Shown piece by piece: positions 39,264 through 47,414 of a DNA stretch of 52,847 nt. Within the stretch, counting starts at the first letter, position 1, and each line of letters starts with the position of its first letter. Below the pieces are notes generated by a model. That model was given only the letters and a program-made list of their open reading frames with translations. It made no database searches and had not been told where the DNA came from. The position numbers and the translations under genes were made by a program. The stretch comes from an uncultured Prevotella sp. (lineage in GTDB: Bacteria; Bacteroidota; Bacteroidia; Bacteroidales; Bacteroidaceae), in contig CALUGA010000014.1 of the NCBI GenBank assembly GCA_944320105.1, forward strand, positions 1 to 52,847, read 5' to 3'.

Positions 39264-39460
39264 TCATTAGACCGCCTAACACATGTTTTTGTGCCAGTGG
39301 TCGGCTTTCCAAACGCTTCCATCCTCTTGCCGACATCTTGTCTGCCGCTTTGTCTCGACGTAGAGACGATGTGCACATCGTCTCTACAATAGCGCCATCG
39401 ACAAAGGCGACAGCCAATCTGCACGGCAATAGAATGGAATCGTTTTGGATTCTAATGATT
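39264..39460. repeat. Dispersed intergenic repeat, copy 2, with a nested palindrome
   Basis: It matches the copy at 1739-1922: TCATTAGACCGCCTAACAC, GTCGGCTTTCCAAACGCTTC, CATCCTCTTGCCGACATCTTG, then CAGCCAATCTGCACGGCAAT and ATCGTTTTG, in the same order. Between the halves it carries a 28-nt GTAGAGACG palindrome (39360-39387) absent from copy 1. The gene-free stretch 39088-39605 consists almost entirely of this and the neighbouring repeats and hairpins. Confidence 0.75.
39360..39387. repeat. GTAGAGACGATGT palindrome, perfect copy
   Basis: All 28 positions are self-complementary (GTAGAGACGATGTG then CACATCGTCTCTAC). It lies inside dispersed repeat copy 2, at a place where copy 1 has unrelated sequence, so it may have been inserted there. 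Confidence 0.85.
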
Positions 39461-39507
39461 TTGGATTATCGCGCAGATTGGCTGCCGCCTTTGTCGAAAG
39501 TGCTGTG

Positions 39508-39534
39508 GTAGAGACGTGGCACGCCGCGTCCTAC
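39508..39534. repeat. GTAGAGACG palindrome, divergent copy
   Basis: GTAGAGACGTGGC-ACGC-CGCGTCCTAC shares the outer GTAGAGACG and GTCnnTAC arms of the perfect copy, with a GC-rich centre. It lies 72 bp past the stop of the 86-residue protein gene (minus strand). Confidence 0.6.
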
Positions 39535-39605
39535 GAGAGAGAAAGGGGGTGGAAGTGTTTGGAAAGTCGCCAAAGCCCCTAAAACAAGCCGAGGAGCCGT
39601 GGTAC

Positions 39606-39866
39606 TCAGCGTTTCTTCCTGCTGCGGAACAAACTACCGTACTTGCCCATGAGCTTGCGCACGAGCATGAAAGTGTCGAAAGCGGTGATGCCGTTGCTGA
39701 TTATGTTGGCCACAAGCTCACCTTTGGTGTTGGCTTTCTTCGGAACGAAGAGGCTGTTCCAAAGCCTGCCTATCTCTTCGTTCTTTTTGTGGATATCGCT
39801 AAGAAGTTCGTCCTTGCGCGCCTGTATGTCGGCCAATGTGTGGTATGTCCTGTTGTCTACAGTCAT
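39606..39866 (-). CDS. Conserved small protein of the YtxH/holin-like cassette
   Basis: An 86-residue basic protein starting MTVDNRTYHTLADIQARKDE. A helical, charged N-terminal half (residues 10-45) is followed by a less polar segment (ELVANIISNGITAFDTFMLV) and a very basic tail (RSRKKR). I do not recognise a named domain. It follows the holin-like gene by 20 bp and the YtxH gene upstream; the three-gene order is common in Bacteroidetes. The start at 39866 matches the cassette spacing; a longer frame to 40010 overlaps the holin-like gene. Confidence 0.75.
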   Translation of the reverse strand: MTVDNRTYHTLADIQARKDELLSDIHKKNEEIGRLWNSLFVPKKANTKGELVANIISNGITAFDTFMLVRKLMGKYGSLFRSRKKR

Positions 39867-39886
39867 TTTGTTGGTGTTTTGTTTGG

Positions 39887-40237
39887 TTACTTGCTTAGCA
39901 AGATGCCCGTGAGAAACCTTATCAGCGGGCGGATTATGAGCGGCCTGCGCATGGCGAAGATGGCGATGAGCAGCAGCAAAAGCATGGCCGCCACTATGGC
40001 GAAGGCGCAAGCAGTGCCTACGGCAGGCGCAATCCAGTAAACTAAGGCGAACGAAAGGTAGAAAAGCACCGCGAAAACCAGCACCAGCATGATGATGCTC
40101 AATGAGAGTGCGGTGATGAGGCGCACCAACTTGTCGATTACATCGAACTTCAGGTATTCTTTCTGAAGTCCGATGTAATCCTTGAGTGTTTCAATGAGCC
40201 GTGCCAACGACTCAACGTTTTTGTCGCTTGATAACAT
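39887..40237 (-). CDS. Holin-X-like small membrane protein
   Basis: A 116-residue protein with an amphipathic N-terminal helix (VESLARLIETLKDYIGLQKEYL) and two transmembrane segments (about residues 45-67 and 72-95), ending in a basic RRPLIIRPLIRFL. It matches the phage holin family 3_6/Holin-X type by architecture. No phage genes are nearby; in Bacteroidetes this protein pairs with YtxH and a small basic protein, so it is more likely an envelope-stress or membrane-shaping protein than a phage holin. Confidence 0.8.
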   Translation of the reverse strand: MLSSDKNVESLARLIETLKDYIGLQKEYLKFDVIDKLVRLITALSLSIIMLVLVFAVLFYLSFALVYWIAPAVGTACAFAIVAAMLLLLLIAIFAMRRPLIIRPLIRFLTGILLSK

Positions 40238-40285
40238 TAAGCAGATGTTTGTAAGTCAATGCTTGCCCTGAAGCCGGGTTGTGCA

Positions 40286-40498
40286 TCATGCCTGGGGGGC
40301 AGCTTCCTGTATGTCGTCAACAAGGTCGCCCACTTCCTTGCGGCTCAGCTTTATGTTGTGCTTGGCCAGGAAGTCGTCAACTGCGTCGGTGATTTTCTCG
40401 CGTGTGTCCTTGCCCTTCTCGGGAGCCAGCAACAAGCCAAGAACCGCCCCGGCAATGGCTCCGCCGAGGAAAGCACTGATATAACCTAAACTCTTCAT
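40286..40498 (-). CDS. YtxH domain-containing protein
   Basis: A 70-residue protein with the YtxH hallmark: one N-terminal hydrophobic glycine-rich segment (SAFLGGAIAGAVLGLLLAP) immediately followed by EKGKDTREKI and a charged helix (DDFLAKHNIKLSRKEVGDLV). YtxH proteins are small membrane-anchored general-stress proteins of unknown mechanism. First gene of a three-gene minus-strand cassette; the promoter at 40539-40571 precedes it. Confidence 0.88.
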   Translation of the reverse strand: MKSLGYISAFLGGAIAGAVLGLLLAPEKGKDTREKITDAVDDFLAKHNIKLSRKEVGDLVDDIQEAAPQA

Positions 40499-40538
40499 AA
40501 TCTCGTTGTTTTAAATTAGACAATAAAATTTCGTTACG

Positions 40539-40571
40539 CAAATATAGGAAAGTTTTTTGGAGTAATGCAAT
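40539..40571 (-). promoter_or_regulatory. Promoter of the YtxH cassette
   Basis: The minus strand reads ATTG (40571-40568), 21 nt, TATATTTG (40546-40539), a good -7 box with a near-consensus -33 box. The YtxH start is 41 nt downstream of the -7 box. Confidence 0.55.
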
Positions 40572-40720
40572 TTTTCCCGTCATTTTTTGTTAAAACATTG
40601 CTAAAAGCCCTATTTAACAAACTTTATGCGGGTTGCTGTTTTGCGTTTGGCCGATATTTTGTAATTTCGCAAAAATATTTTTCCACAAACACGAAAGTTT
40701 AATTTAAAATAAAGGTGAAG

Positions 40721-41218
40721 ATGAAGAAGTACATGGTGTTGTGCGCAGGTTTTTGCGCCGCAATGGCTTTCACGAGCTGCAAATCGAGCGAGAGTGCTTA
40801 TAAGAAGGCATACGAGAAGGCGAAGGCTCAGGAGACAGCGCAGCAGACTGCTCCCGAACCTGCCCAGACCGAGGCCAACGTGGTAGCTCCGCTCGTGGAC
40901 AAACCAGCCACAGACACCCAGGTAGTAGATAATTTGGACAATGTGCAGGTGCGCCAGGAGAAAGTGTCGCTTGTCAATGGCTCGGGGCTTAAGAGTTTCA
41001 GCGTTGTTGTAGGCTCTTTCTCGCTCAAGGCCAATGCCGACGGCTTGCAGCAGAAGTTGCGCGAGTCGGGCTATGACGCCCAGGTGGTGAAGAACGACGA
41101 GCGCAATATGTACCGCGTCGTGGCTACCACGTTCGACAGCAAGGCCGATGCCGTTGCCAGCCGCAACGAGTTCCGCGCGCAGTACCCTGATGCGTGGCTG
41201 CTGTACAACGCGCAGTGA
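40721..41218 (+). CDS. SPOR domain lipoprotein
   Basis: A 165-residue protein with a lipoprotein signal (MKKYMVLCAGFCAAMAFTSC), an Ala/Gln/Pro-rich linker (residues 30-60) and a C-terminal SPOR-like domain (FSVVVGSFSLKANADGLQQKL, YRVVATTFDSKADAVASRNEF). SPOR domains bind denuded peptidoglycan glycan strands, often at division septa, so this is probably a wall-binding envelope lipoprotein. ATG 40721 is preferred over GTG 40715. It leads a run ruvX, def and a TPR gene on the same strand with short gaps. Confidence 0.85.
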   Translation: MKKYMVLCAGFCAAMAFTSCKSSESAYKKAYEKAKAQETAQQTAPEPAQTEANVVAPLVDKPATDTQVVDNLDNVQVRQEKVSLVNGSGLKSFSVVVGSFSLKANADGLQQKLRESGYDAQVVKNDERNMYRVVATTFDSKADAVASRNEFRAQYPDAWLLYNAQ

Positions 41219-41242
41219 CGGACGGCGTGAAAGGATGAGCCT

Positions 41243-41656
41243 GTGGCAAGGATACTTTCCATAGATTACGGGAAAAAACGAACGGGATTGGCGGTTACCG
41301 ACCCTCTCCAGATAGTTCCGGGAGGGTTGGCAACCGTCGCCACGTCGGCCTTGTTCGATTACCTGCGCGATTATGTGTCGCGTGAGGAGGTGGAGCGCAT
41401 TGTAATTGGCGAGCCACGTCAGGCCAACGGCGAGCCGAGCGAGAACATGGAGCGCGTTAGGCAGTTTGTGGCAAGGTGGCGCAAGGCCATGCCACAGATA
41501 CCAATCGAGTATTATGACGAGAGGTTTACCTCGGTGCTTGCCCACCAGGCAATGATTGACGGCGGCCTGGGCAAGAAGGCCCGCCGCAACAAGGAACTCG
41601 TTGACGAGATAAGCGCTACGATAATACTGCGCGACTATATGTCGGCGCGGCGTTGA
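41243..41656 (+). CDS. ruvX: Putative pre-16S rRNA nuclease / Holliday junction resolvase-like YqgF
   Basis: A 137-residue RNase H-fold protein with the catalytic ILSIDYGKKRTGLAVTD at the N-terminus, the IVIGEPRQANGEPSE loop and YDERFTSVLA near residue 91. YqgF/RuvX processes the 5' end of pre-16S rRNA in E. coli. Start codon is GTG. Gaps are 24 bp from the SPOR gene and 50 bp to def, so co-transcription is likely. Confidence 0.92.
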   Translation: MARILSIDYGKKRTGLAVTDPLQIVPGGLATVATSALFDYLRDYVSREEVERIVIGEPRQANGEPSENMERVRQFVARWRKAMPQIPIEYYDERFTSVLAHQAMIDGGLGKKARRNKELVDEISATIILRDYMSARR

Positions 41657-41706
41657 AGCCATGCCGGGCCAGGTTGGCTAAAGACTTGTTATTAGATAAA
41701 GCAGAC

Positions 41707-42270
41707 ATGATATTACCTATATATATATACGGCCAACCGGTGTTGAGAAAGGTTGCCGAAGACATTCCGGCAGATATGCCGGGGCTTGAAGAGCTTATTC
41801 AGGATATGTTTGAGACTCTGACGGAGTCGGAAGGCGTAGGGCTGGCAGCACCGCAGGTGGGCAAGGCCATACGCGTGGTGGTGATCGACCTTGACGTGAT
41901 TTCAGACGACCTGCCGGAGTACAAGGGCTTTCGCAAGGCTTTCATAAACCCCCACATCGTGGAGTATGACGATGCGAAGACAGACACCATGGAGGAGGGA
42001 TGCCTAAGCTTGCCGGCAATCCACGAGAACGTTACCCGGCCCACCCGCATCCATGTGCGTTACCTTGACGACCAGTTGCAGGAGCATGACGAATGGGTGG
42101 AGGGATACCTTGCCCGGGTGATGCAGCATGAGTTTGACCACCTTGATGGCAAGGTGTTCATCGACCGCATTTCCCCGTTGCGCAAGCAACTGATAAAGAA
42201 CAAGCTGCGCGCCGTGCAGCAAGGGCGTTTCCGCTGTGGTTACAGGACGAAGGTAGCCACGAGGAAATAG
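41707..42270 (+). CDS. def: Peptide deformylase
   Basis: A 187-residue metalloenzyme that removes the N-formyl group from nascent proteins. All three motifs are intact: GVGLAAPQ (43-50), EGCLS (97-101) and QHEFDHL (140-146), giving metal ligands Cys99, His141 and His145 and catalytic Glu142. ATG 41707 (MILPIYIYGQPVLRKV) is the family-typical start; an upstream in-frame codon at 41653 is unlikely. Confidence 0.95.
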   Translation: MILPIYIYGQPVLRKVAEDIPADMPGLEELIQDMFETLTESEGVGLAAPQVGKAIRVVVIDLDVISDDLPEYKGFRKAFINPHIVEYDDAKTDTMEEGCLSLPAIHENVTRPTRIHVRYLDDQLQEHDEWVEGYLARVMQHEFDHLDGKVFIDRISPLRKQLIKNKLRAVQQGRFRCGYRTKVATRK

Positions 42271-42280
42271 TGCTCATGCC

Positions 42281-44248
42281 ATGTACCGAAAGTATGTTTT
42301 AATCTTGGCTGTGCTGCTCCTGCCGCTTGTTGGGAGGGCGCAGTTCAATACCGACAGGCTTGTGACAGTAGGGCGCAGCGCGCTCTATTATGAAGACTAT
42401 GTGCTTTCGATACAGTATTTTAACCAAGCCATCCTTGCCAAGCCATATTTGTATGAGCCTTGGTTCTACCGGGCCGTGGCCAAGTTCTACCTCGATGACT
42501 ATGTGGGAGCGGAAAACGATTGCACTGAAGCACTGGAGCGCAACCCATACGTGGTGAACATATATGAGCTTCGCGGCATGGCAAGGATACGCCAGGGCAA
42601 GTTCGCCGATGCGATAAACGATTATACTCGGGCCTTGAAGTATGATCCCGAAAACCGCGGGATGTGGCACAACAGGGTGCTGTGCCGCATACAGGACAAG
42701 GATTACTCGGGTGCGCTGGCCGAGCTTGACACTATGGAGACGCGCTGGAGCAAGTATGCGCCCACATACTCGATGAAGGCCGAGGTGTATATGCTGCAGG
42801 AAGACACAACGAAAGCCGTAGAGGCCCTGGACAGGAGCCTCACTGTTGACCCTTACGATGGCTCAACGTGGACTATGCGGGCGGTGATAAGCCTGGGCCG
42901 GAAAGAGTGGAAGGAGGCAGAAGGCTACCTTGACAAAGCCATCCACCTGCTGCCGAGGCAGGCCGGCAACTACATCAACCGGGCCTTGGCCAGGGTAAAC
43001 CAGAACAACCTGCGCGGCGCCATGGCCGACTATGACACTGCGCTCGACATTGACCCAAACAACTTCCTCGGCCATTATAACCGAGGGCTGCTGCGCTCGC
43101 AGGTGGGCGACGACAACCGGGCAATAACCGACTTTGACTTTGTGCTGAAGCTGGAGCCAGACAACTTGATGGCCTTGTTCAACCGTGCGTTGCTGCTCGA
43201 CAAGACCGGCGACCTTAGGGGGGCCATCAGAGACTATTCAAAGGTCATAGACAGGTATCCAAACTTCTGGACCGGCCTGCACTATCGGGCCAACTGCTAT
43301 CGCCGCCTCGGCATGGCCAAGCAGGCTGAGGCCGACGAGTTCCGCATATACAAGGCGCAATTGTACAAGAGCCTGTATGGCATACAGCCAAGGCTCAACA
43401 AGGAACAACTGCGCAAGCGCAGCGATGAGGACATGGAAAAGTATAACCAGCTCGTCGTGGCCGACGAACAAGTGGTTGAGCATGAGTATGAGAACGATTA
43501 CCGTGGCCGTGTGCAAGACCATAAGGTGGAGGTGGCTTTCTTGCCGATGTTTGGCTTGTCGTTCGACAAGTACCACAGCGACGTGGTGCTCTATGCGGCA
43601 TTCGACAGGCAGGTGGAAGCTTTCAACCAATCGTCGGGAAGCCCAAGGCGAATCCATGTGAACTGCAACTCTGCGGCATTGGACGAGCAGCGTTCAAAAG
43701 AACTTTTTGACTGCATAGACTCGCTCTCGGTGGCCATTGCCGCCTCCGGTTCCACGGGCAAGGCTCGCTCGGCCGTGCTGTTGCGGGCTATTGCATATTC
43801 GGCTACGCAAAACTTTGAAAGCGCCATCGACGACCTGTCGGAATACTTGCAGGCAGACACTGTGTCGTCGCTGGGATATTGGCAGCGTGCAGTGTGCCAG
43901 TTCAAGGTAAACGAGTTCAATGCGTCGCTTGGCACTGACATGGCCATGAAATATGCCAATGTGCTGGCAGACTTGGAGAAGGCCATTGAGCGCAATCCGC
44001 AATGTGCATTCCTGTATTATAACAGGGCTAACGTTTATGCTTCGCGCAATGACTATGCAAGGGCAATAGAGGATTATACGGCGGCCGTCGCCCTCGACAA
44101 GTCGCTTGCCGAGGCTTATTACAACCGTGGCCTTGCCAAGATATTCAGCAAGAAGACCGATGAGGGCATTGCGGACTTGAGCAAGGCAGGTGAGCTTGGG
44201 CTTTATAAGGCTTACAGCATGATAAAGCGTTACAGCAAGAAGGAGTAG
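42281..44248 (+). CDS. Exported tetratricopeptide-repeat protein
   Basis: A 655-residue protein with a signal peptide (MYRKYVLILAVLLLPLVGRA, then QF) and TPR units through most of its length: for example DAINDYTRALKYDPENRGMW, GAMADYDTALDIDPNNFLGH, AITDFDFVLKLEPDNLMALF, and again near the C-terminus ARAIEDYTAAVALDKSLAEA. A central region (residues about 360-470) lacks TPRs and is more charged. TPR proteins of this kind act as scaffolds in the periplasm or outer membrane. Gap to def is 10 bp. Confidence 0.85.
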   Translation: MYRKYVLILAVLLLPLVGRAQFNTDRLVTVGRSALYYEDYVLSIQYFNQAILAKPYLYEPWFYRAVAKFYLDDYVGAENDCTEALERNPYVVNIYELRGMARIRQGKFADAINDYTRALKYDPENRGMWHNRVLCRIQDKDYSGALAELDTMETRWSKYAPTYSMKAEVYMLQEDTTKAVEALDRSLTVDPYDGSTWTMRAVISLGRKEWKEAEGYLDKAIHLLPRQAGNYINRALARVNQNNLRGAMADYDTALDIDPNNFLGHYNRGLLRSQVGDDNRAITDFDFVLKLEPDNLMALFNRALLLDKTGDLRGAIRDYSKVIDRYPNFWTGLHYRANCYRRLGMAKQAEADEFRIYKAQLYKSLYGIQPRLNKEQLRKRSDEDMEKYNQLVVADEQVVEHEYENDYRGRVQDHKVEVAFLPMFGLSFDKYHSDVVLYAAFDRQVEAFNQSSGSPRRIHVNCNSAALDEQRSKELFDCIDSLSVAIAASGSTGKARSAVLLRAIAYSATQNFESAIDDLSEYLQADTVSSLGYWQRAVCQFKVNEFNASLGTDMAMKYANVLADLEKAIERNPQCAFLYYNRANVYASRNDYARAIEDYTAAVALDKSLAEAYYNRGLAKIFSKKTDEGIADLSKAGELGLYKAYSMIKRYSKKE

Positions 44249-44376
44249 TCATGGGGCGCCATTTGCTTTCCGGCTTGCATTGCGGCGGCGCATCCCGGCA
44301 TGAGGCAATGGCATCGGTAGGCATTGCGCCTATTGCTGCCTTTACATTAATTGAATATCCGCAAAAGCTCCCATTC

Positions 44377-44430
44377 AAAGGAGTTACAAGGAGTTATCGC
44401 TCCACTGCGTTCCGCTAAGGAGTTATAGGA
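44377..44430. repeat. Short GGAGTTA array
   Basis: AAAGGAGTTACAAGGAGTTA, then ATCGCTCCACTGCGTTCCGC, then TAAGGAGTTATAGGA. It is the third GGAGTTA site in the window, but here only one arm is present, so no long hairpin can form. It lies between two co-oriented genes (TPR and nspC). Confidence 0.7.
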
Positions 44431-44513
44431 CAAATGCTTGTCTGCTTCAATGTTTCCATTTGATTGGCAGATTGCGGACATTCGTTTACATTATTTATAA
44501 ATTAATTACACAG

Positions 44514-45677
44514 ATGAAAACATACGCGAACACATTTGATGGCATGGATGTGCCGGCATATATATTAGAGGAAGACGCGCTAAGGCGCAACCTTGCGCTG
44601 ATTGCCGATGTGGCGAGGCACGCCGATGTGGAAATAATCCTTGCATTCAAGGCTTATGCACTATGGAAAACCTTCCCGATATTCAAGGAATACATACGGG
44701 CTACTACGGCCAGCTCGCTGAGCGAGGCAAGGCTTGCATACGAGGAGTTTGGCGAGCCTGCGCACACGTTCTCACCTGCATATACAAGCAGGGAAATAGG
44801 CGAGATAGCAAGATGCTCAAGCCACATAACGTTCAATTCCCTCAGTCAGTTTGCCAACAATGCTGAGCGTGCAAAGCAGGCAAATGCCAATGTGTCGTGC
44901 GGATTGCGCATCAACCCGGAATATTCGGAAGTTGGTACGCTGCTTTATAACCCGTGTGCTCCGGGTACGCGGTTCGGCGTTACAGCCGACAAGTTGCCGG
45001 AGTGCCTTCCGGCTGGCATCGACGGCTTCCATTGCCATTGCCATTGCGAGAGTGGGGCAGACGTGTTCCAGCGTACATTGGAGCATATAGAGTGCAAGTT
45101 TGCGCAATGGTTCGGGCAGCTGAAGTGGATAAACTTTGGCGGCGGCCATCTCATGACCCGCAGCGACTACGACATCGACTTGCTGGTGGGCATCCTCAAA
45201 GGTTTCCATGCGCGCTACCCTCACCTTAAGGTAATACTGGAGCCGGGAAGTGCGTTTGCATGGCGCACCGGCTGCCTTGTAGCCCATGTGGTGGACATCG
45301 TTGAAGACCATGGCATAAAGACCGCAATCCTTGACGTTAGTTTTACGTGCCACATGCCCGATTGCCTCGAAATGCCTTACCATCCCGAGGTCAGGGGGGC
45401 GCAGCTCCGTCCGCTTGAGGCTGCATCCGAGCCATGCACCTATAGGCTTGGGGGCAACAGTTGCCTGGCTGGCGATTTTATGGGGTCTTGGAAATTCGGT
45501 AGGGAACTGAGCATAGGCGATACCGTGGTTTTTGAAGATATGCTGCATTATACCACGGTGAAGACCACGATGTTCAATGGCATTTCCCATCCGGCCATTT
45601 GCATGCTACGCAGTGACGGAAACCTTGAAATATTGCGCTCATATTCGTATGATGACTATAAAAATCGGATGGATTGA
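44514..45677 (+). CDS. nspC: Carboxynorspermidine/carboxyspermidine decarboxylase
   Basis: A 387-residue PLP-dependent decarboxylase of the alanine racemase-fold group. The PLP lysine is Lys46 in LAFKAYALWK; FHCHCHCESGADVFQ, INFGGGHLMTRSDYD and the ILEPGSAFAWRTG phosphate region are characteristic of NspC. It makes spermidine or norspermidine from the carboxylated precursor. With aguAB elsewhere in the window it indicates a putrescine-to-spermidine route, but CANSDH (Lys1-like) is not in the window. ATG 44514 gives the family length. Confidence 0.92.
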   Translation: MKTYANTFDGMDVPAYILEEDALRRNLALIADVARHADVEIILAFKAYALWKTFPIFKEYIRATTASSLSEARLAYEEFGEPAHTFSPAYTSREIGEIARCSSHITFNSLSQFANNAERAKQANANVSCGLRINPEYSEVGTLLYNPCAPGTRFGVTADKLPECLPAGIDGFHCHCHCESGADVFQRTLEHIECKFAQWFGQLKWINFGGGHLMTRSDYDIDLLVGILKGFHARYPHLKVILEPGSAFAWRTGCLVAHVVDIVEDHGIKTAILDVSFTCHMPDCLEMPYHPEVRGAQLRPLEAASEPCTYRLGGNSCLAGDFMGSWKFGRELSIGDTVVFEDMLHYTTVKTTMFNGISHPAICMLRSDGNLEILRSYSYDDYKNRMD

Positions 45678-45707
45678 AAAAATATTTTGAAAAAAGTTCC
45701 CGAAAAT

Positions 45708-45738
45708 TTTGCAGGTTTAAAAAAAAGCCGTACCTTTG
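45708..45738 (+). promoter_or_regulatory. Promoter of the tRNA array
   Basis: TTTG (45708-45711), 19 nt, TACCTTTG (45731-45738) is an exact consensus. The first tRNA starts 42 nt downstream. Confidence 0.85.
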
Positions 45739-45780
45739 CACCGCGTTAAGAGAAATGCTCCTTACAAAAGGAAATGAAAA

Positions 45781-45853
<73 letters not shown>

Positions 45854-45900
45854 CAACTTATTGTACAAAAAGAGTTTTTGGACTGTTTTGCGTCCAAAAT

Positions 45901-45982
45901 GCCCAGGTGGCGGAATTGGTAGACGCGCACGTTTCAGGTGCGTGTGCCGCGAGGCGTGCAGGTTCGAGTCCTGTTCTGGGCA
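45901..45982 (+). tRNA. tRNA-Leu (CAG)
   Basis: Class II tRNA with acceptor GCCCAGG and 3' CTGGGC, anticodon stem CACGT/GCGTG around TTCAGGT, a long variable arm and T arm GCAGG-TTCGAGT-CCTGT. CCA is not encoded. Confidence 0.95.
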
Positions 45983-45996
45983 CTCTTTTATTAGTT

Positions 45997-46083
45997 GGAG
46001 AGGTGGCGGAATTGGTAGACGCGCTACTTTGAGGGGGTAGTGTCAATTGCGACGTGGGAGTTCGAGTCTCCTCCTCTTCACCA
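45997..46083 (+). tRNA. tRNA-Leu (GAG)
   Basis: Class II tRNA with acceptor GGAGAGG and 3' CCTCTTC (one G-T pair), anticodon stem CTACT/GGTAG around TTGAGGG and a long variable arm. The terminal CCA (46081-46083) follows the discriminator base A46080 in the genome, unlike the other tRNAs in the window. Confidence 0.95.
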
Positions 46084-46089
46084 TTTTTC

Positions 46090-46162
<73 letters not shown>

Positions 46163-46198
46163 CTTTCTTTTTTTACTTCAGAAAAACAACATTACGAG

Positions 46199-46744
46199 AT
46201 GAATTTGTATTTAAGGTATTTTGATAAGGAGACTTTAGTTCATAATGTTGACGATGCTATAGATTTTCTTGCAAGTATTGACGAAATAGGGATGAACCCC
46301 ATACTTGAGGAGGATATACGCGAATATGCCGCGAGCGATGTGTATTATCCCAAGCGCTATAAGATACGTCCCCGCATTTATTTCATAATCATCAAGACCG
46401 AGGCCGCCACCATGCTCGACTTCAAGGAGAAGCGGGCGTTGCATAGTGTGGCTCCCGGCAGCGAAAGGGAGAAACTGGTATCACCGGTCATTGCGCACCT
46501 TAACGAGGAGTTGCCGGGCTGGTATGAGGGAGTGATTGACTTCAAGCGGGTGCTTCAGGTGCCTGGAACGGGAAAATACCAATACCGCGACACCCACTTT
46601 GTGGCTCAGTGCAAGGCTATGTCGGGCATGGATTGCTACAACCGCATTGTAGACCATTTGCGCCAGCGGGTAGACAGTAGGAGCCAGTTCCCATCGGCCA
46701 AGGGCAAGAACTTCAAGTTCCGTTATCTCGGTCAGTGCAAATAG
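46199..46744 (+). CDS. Conserved hypothetical protein
   Basis: A 181-residue soluble protein starting [21 protein letters not shown] do not recognise a named family. It has no signal peptide or membrane segment; the middle contains [16 protein letters not shown] and a conserved-looking C-terminal half with [27 protein letters not shown]. It follows the tRNA array by 36 bp and precedes ssb, so it may be read from the tRNA promoter. ATG 46199 is preferred to an in-frame start inside the tRNA at 46121. Confidence 0.75.
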   Translation: MNLYLRYFDKETLVHNVDDAIDFLASIDEIGMNPILEEDIREYAASDVYYPKRYKIRPRIYFIIIKTEAATMLDFKEKRALHSVAPGSEREKLVSPVIAHLNEELPGWYEGVIDFKRVLQVPGTGKYQYRDTHFVAQCKAMSGMDCYNRIVDHLRQRVDSRSQFPSAKGKNFKFRYLGQCK

Positions 46745-46799
46745 TTTTATGATTCCGCCATGCGGGTCGTGTTAAGGTAAAGGCATAAGGAGTGTTGGC

Positions 46800-47216
46800 A
46801 TGAATAAAGTTATGCTTATAGGCAATGTGGGCAAGGATCCCGAGGTGCGCTATGTGGACAAGGGGGTTGCGGTGGCGAGGTTCCCGCTTGCAACCACCGA
46901 GCGTGGTTATGTGCTTCAGAATGGCACCCAGGTGCCCGACCGCACAGACTGGCATAACGTTGTGTTGTGGAGAAGGCTTGCCGAAATAGTGGAGAAATAT
47001 GTCCACAAGGGCGACAAGCTCTACATTGAGGGCCGCATCCGCTACACTACTTATGACGACCGGCATGGCGTGAGGCATAACATGACTGAGATATGGGCAG
47101 AAAACATGGAAATGCTCACCCCCAAGCCAAGGACAGGAAGTTCAACTGAGGTGTCTGGGTCTGCCAAGGCCTCAGAGAGTGATGGCACGTCAGAAGGAGA
47201 TCAGCCTCCTTTCTGA
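46800..47216 (+). CDS. ssb: Single-stranded DNA-binding protein
   Basis: A 138-residue OB-fold protein with MNKVMLIGNVGKDPEVRYVD at the start, VARFPLATTERG, TDWHNVVLWRRLAEIVEKYVHKGDKLYIEGRI and a Ser/Gly-rich tail ending EGDQPPF, a variant of the acidic protein-docking tip (DDDIPF). It protects single-stranded DNA in replication and repair. Unusually for this genome, AAGGAG lies 7 nt before the ATG, a real Shine-Dalgarno-like site. Terminated at 47228-47264. Confidence 0.94.
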   Translation: MNKVMLIGNVGKDPEVRYVDKGVAVARFPLATTERGYVLQNGTQVPDRTDWHNVVLWRRLAEIVEKYVHKGDKLYIEGRIRYTTYDDRHGVRHNMTEIWAENMEMLTPKPRTGSSTEVSGSAKASESDGTSEGDQPPF

Positions 47217-47227
47217 TTTTTTGTTTT

Positions 47228-47264
47228 AACCCAAATCGCATTAGAGTCTGAAGCGATTTGGGTT
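47228..47264 (+). terminator. Hairpin terminator of ssb
   Basis: AACCCAAATCGC (47228-47239) pairs perfectly with GCGATTTGGGTT (47253-47264) around a 13-nt loop, 12 bp past the stop. The 3' side continues TTAT, a weak U-run. Confidence 0.8.
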
Positions 47265-47362
47265 TATGAGCCAAGGCAACGTGGGCATGGGTTGGGAGCA
47301 GTAATGGCAGGCAATGGTATATGGCAGGCGGATTGCCGGTGATAAAAATACGTGCCATTTTC

Positions 47363-47393
47363 TTTGTATTTCATTTGTTTTACCTTAATTTTG
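47363..47393 (+). promoter_or_regulatory. Promoter of the engB-ABC-F-recR run
   Basis: TTTG (47363-47366), 19 nt, TAATTTTG (47386-47393) is consensus. engB starts 22 nt downstream. Gaps in the following seven genes are all under 20 bp or overlapping, so this may drive all of them. Confidence 0.7.
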
Positions 47394-47414
47394 CACATAA
47401 AATAAATCGTAGAC

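Noticed and set aside
39887-40237. Prophage remnant based on the holin-like protein
   Set aside because: No other phage gene is near and the three-gene cassette is common on Bacteroidetes chromosomes.
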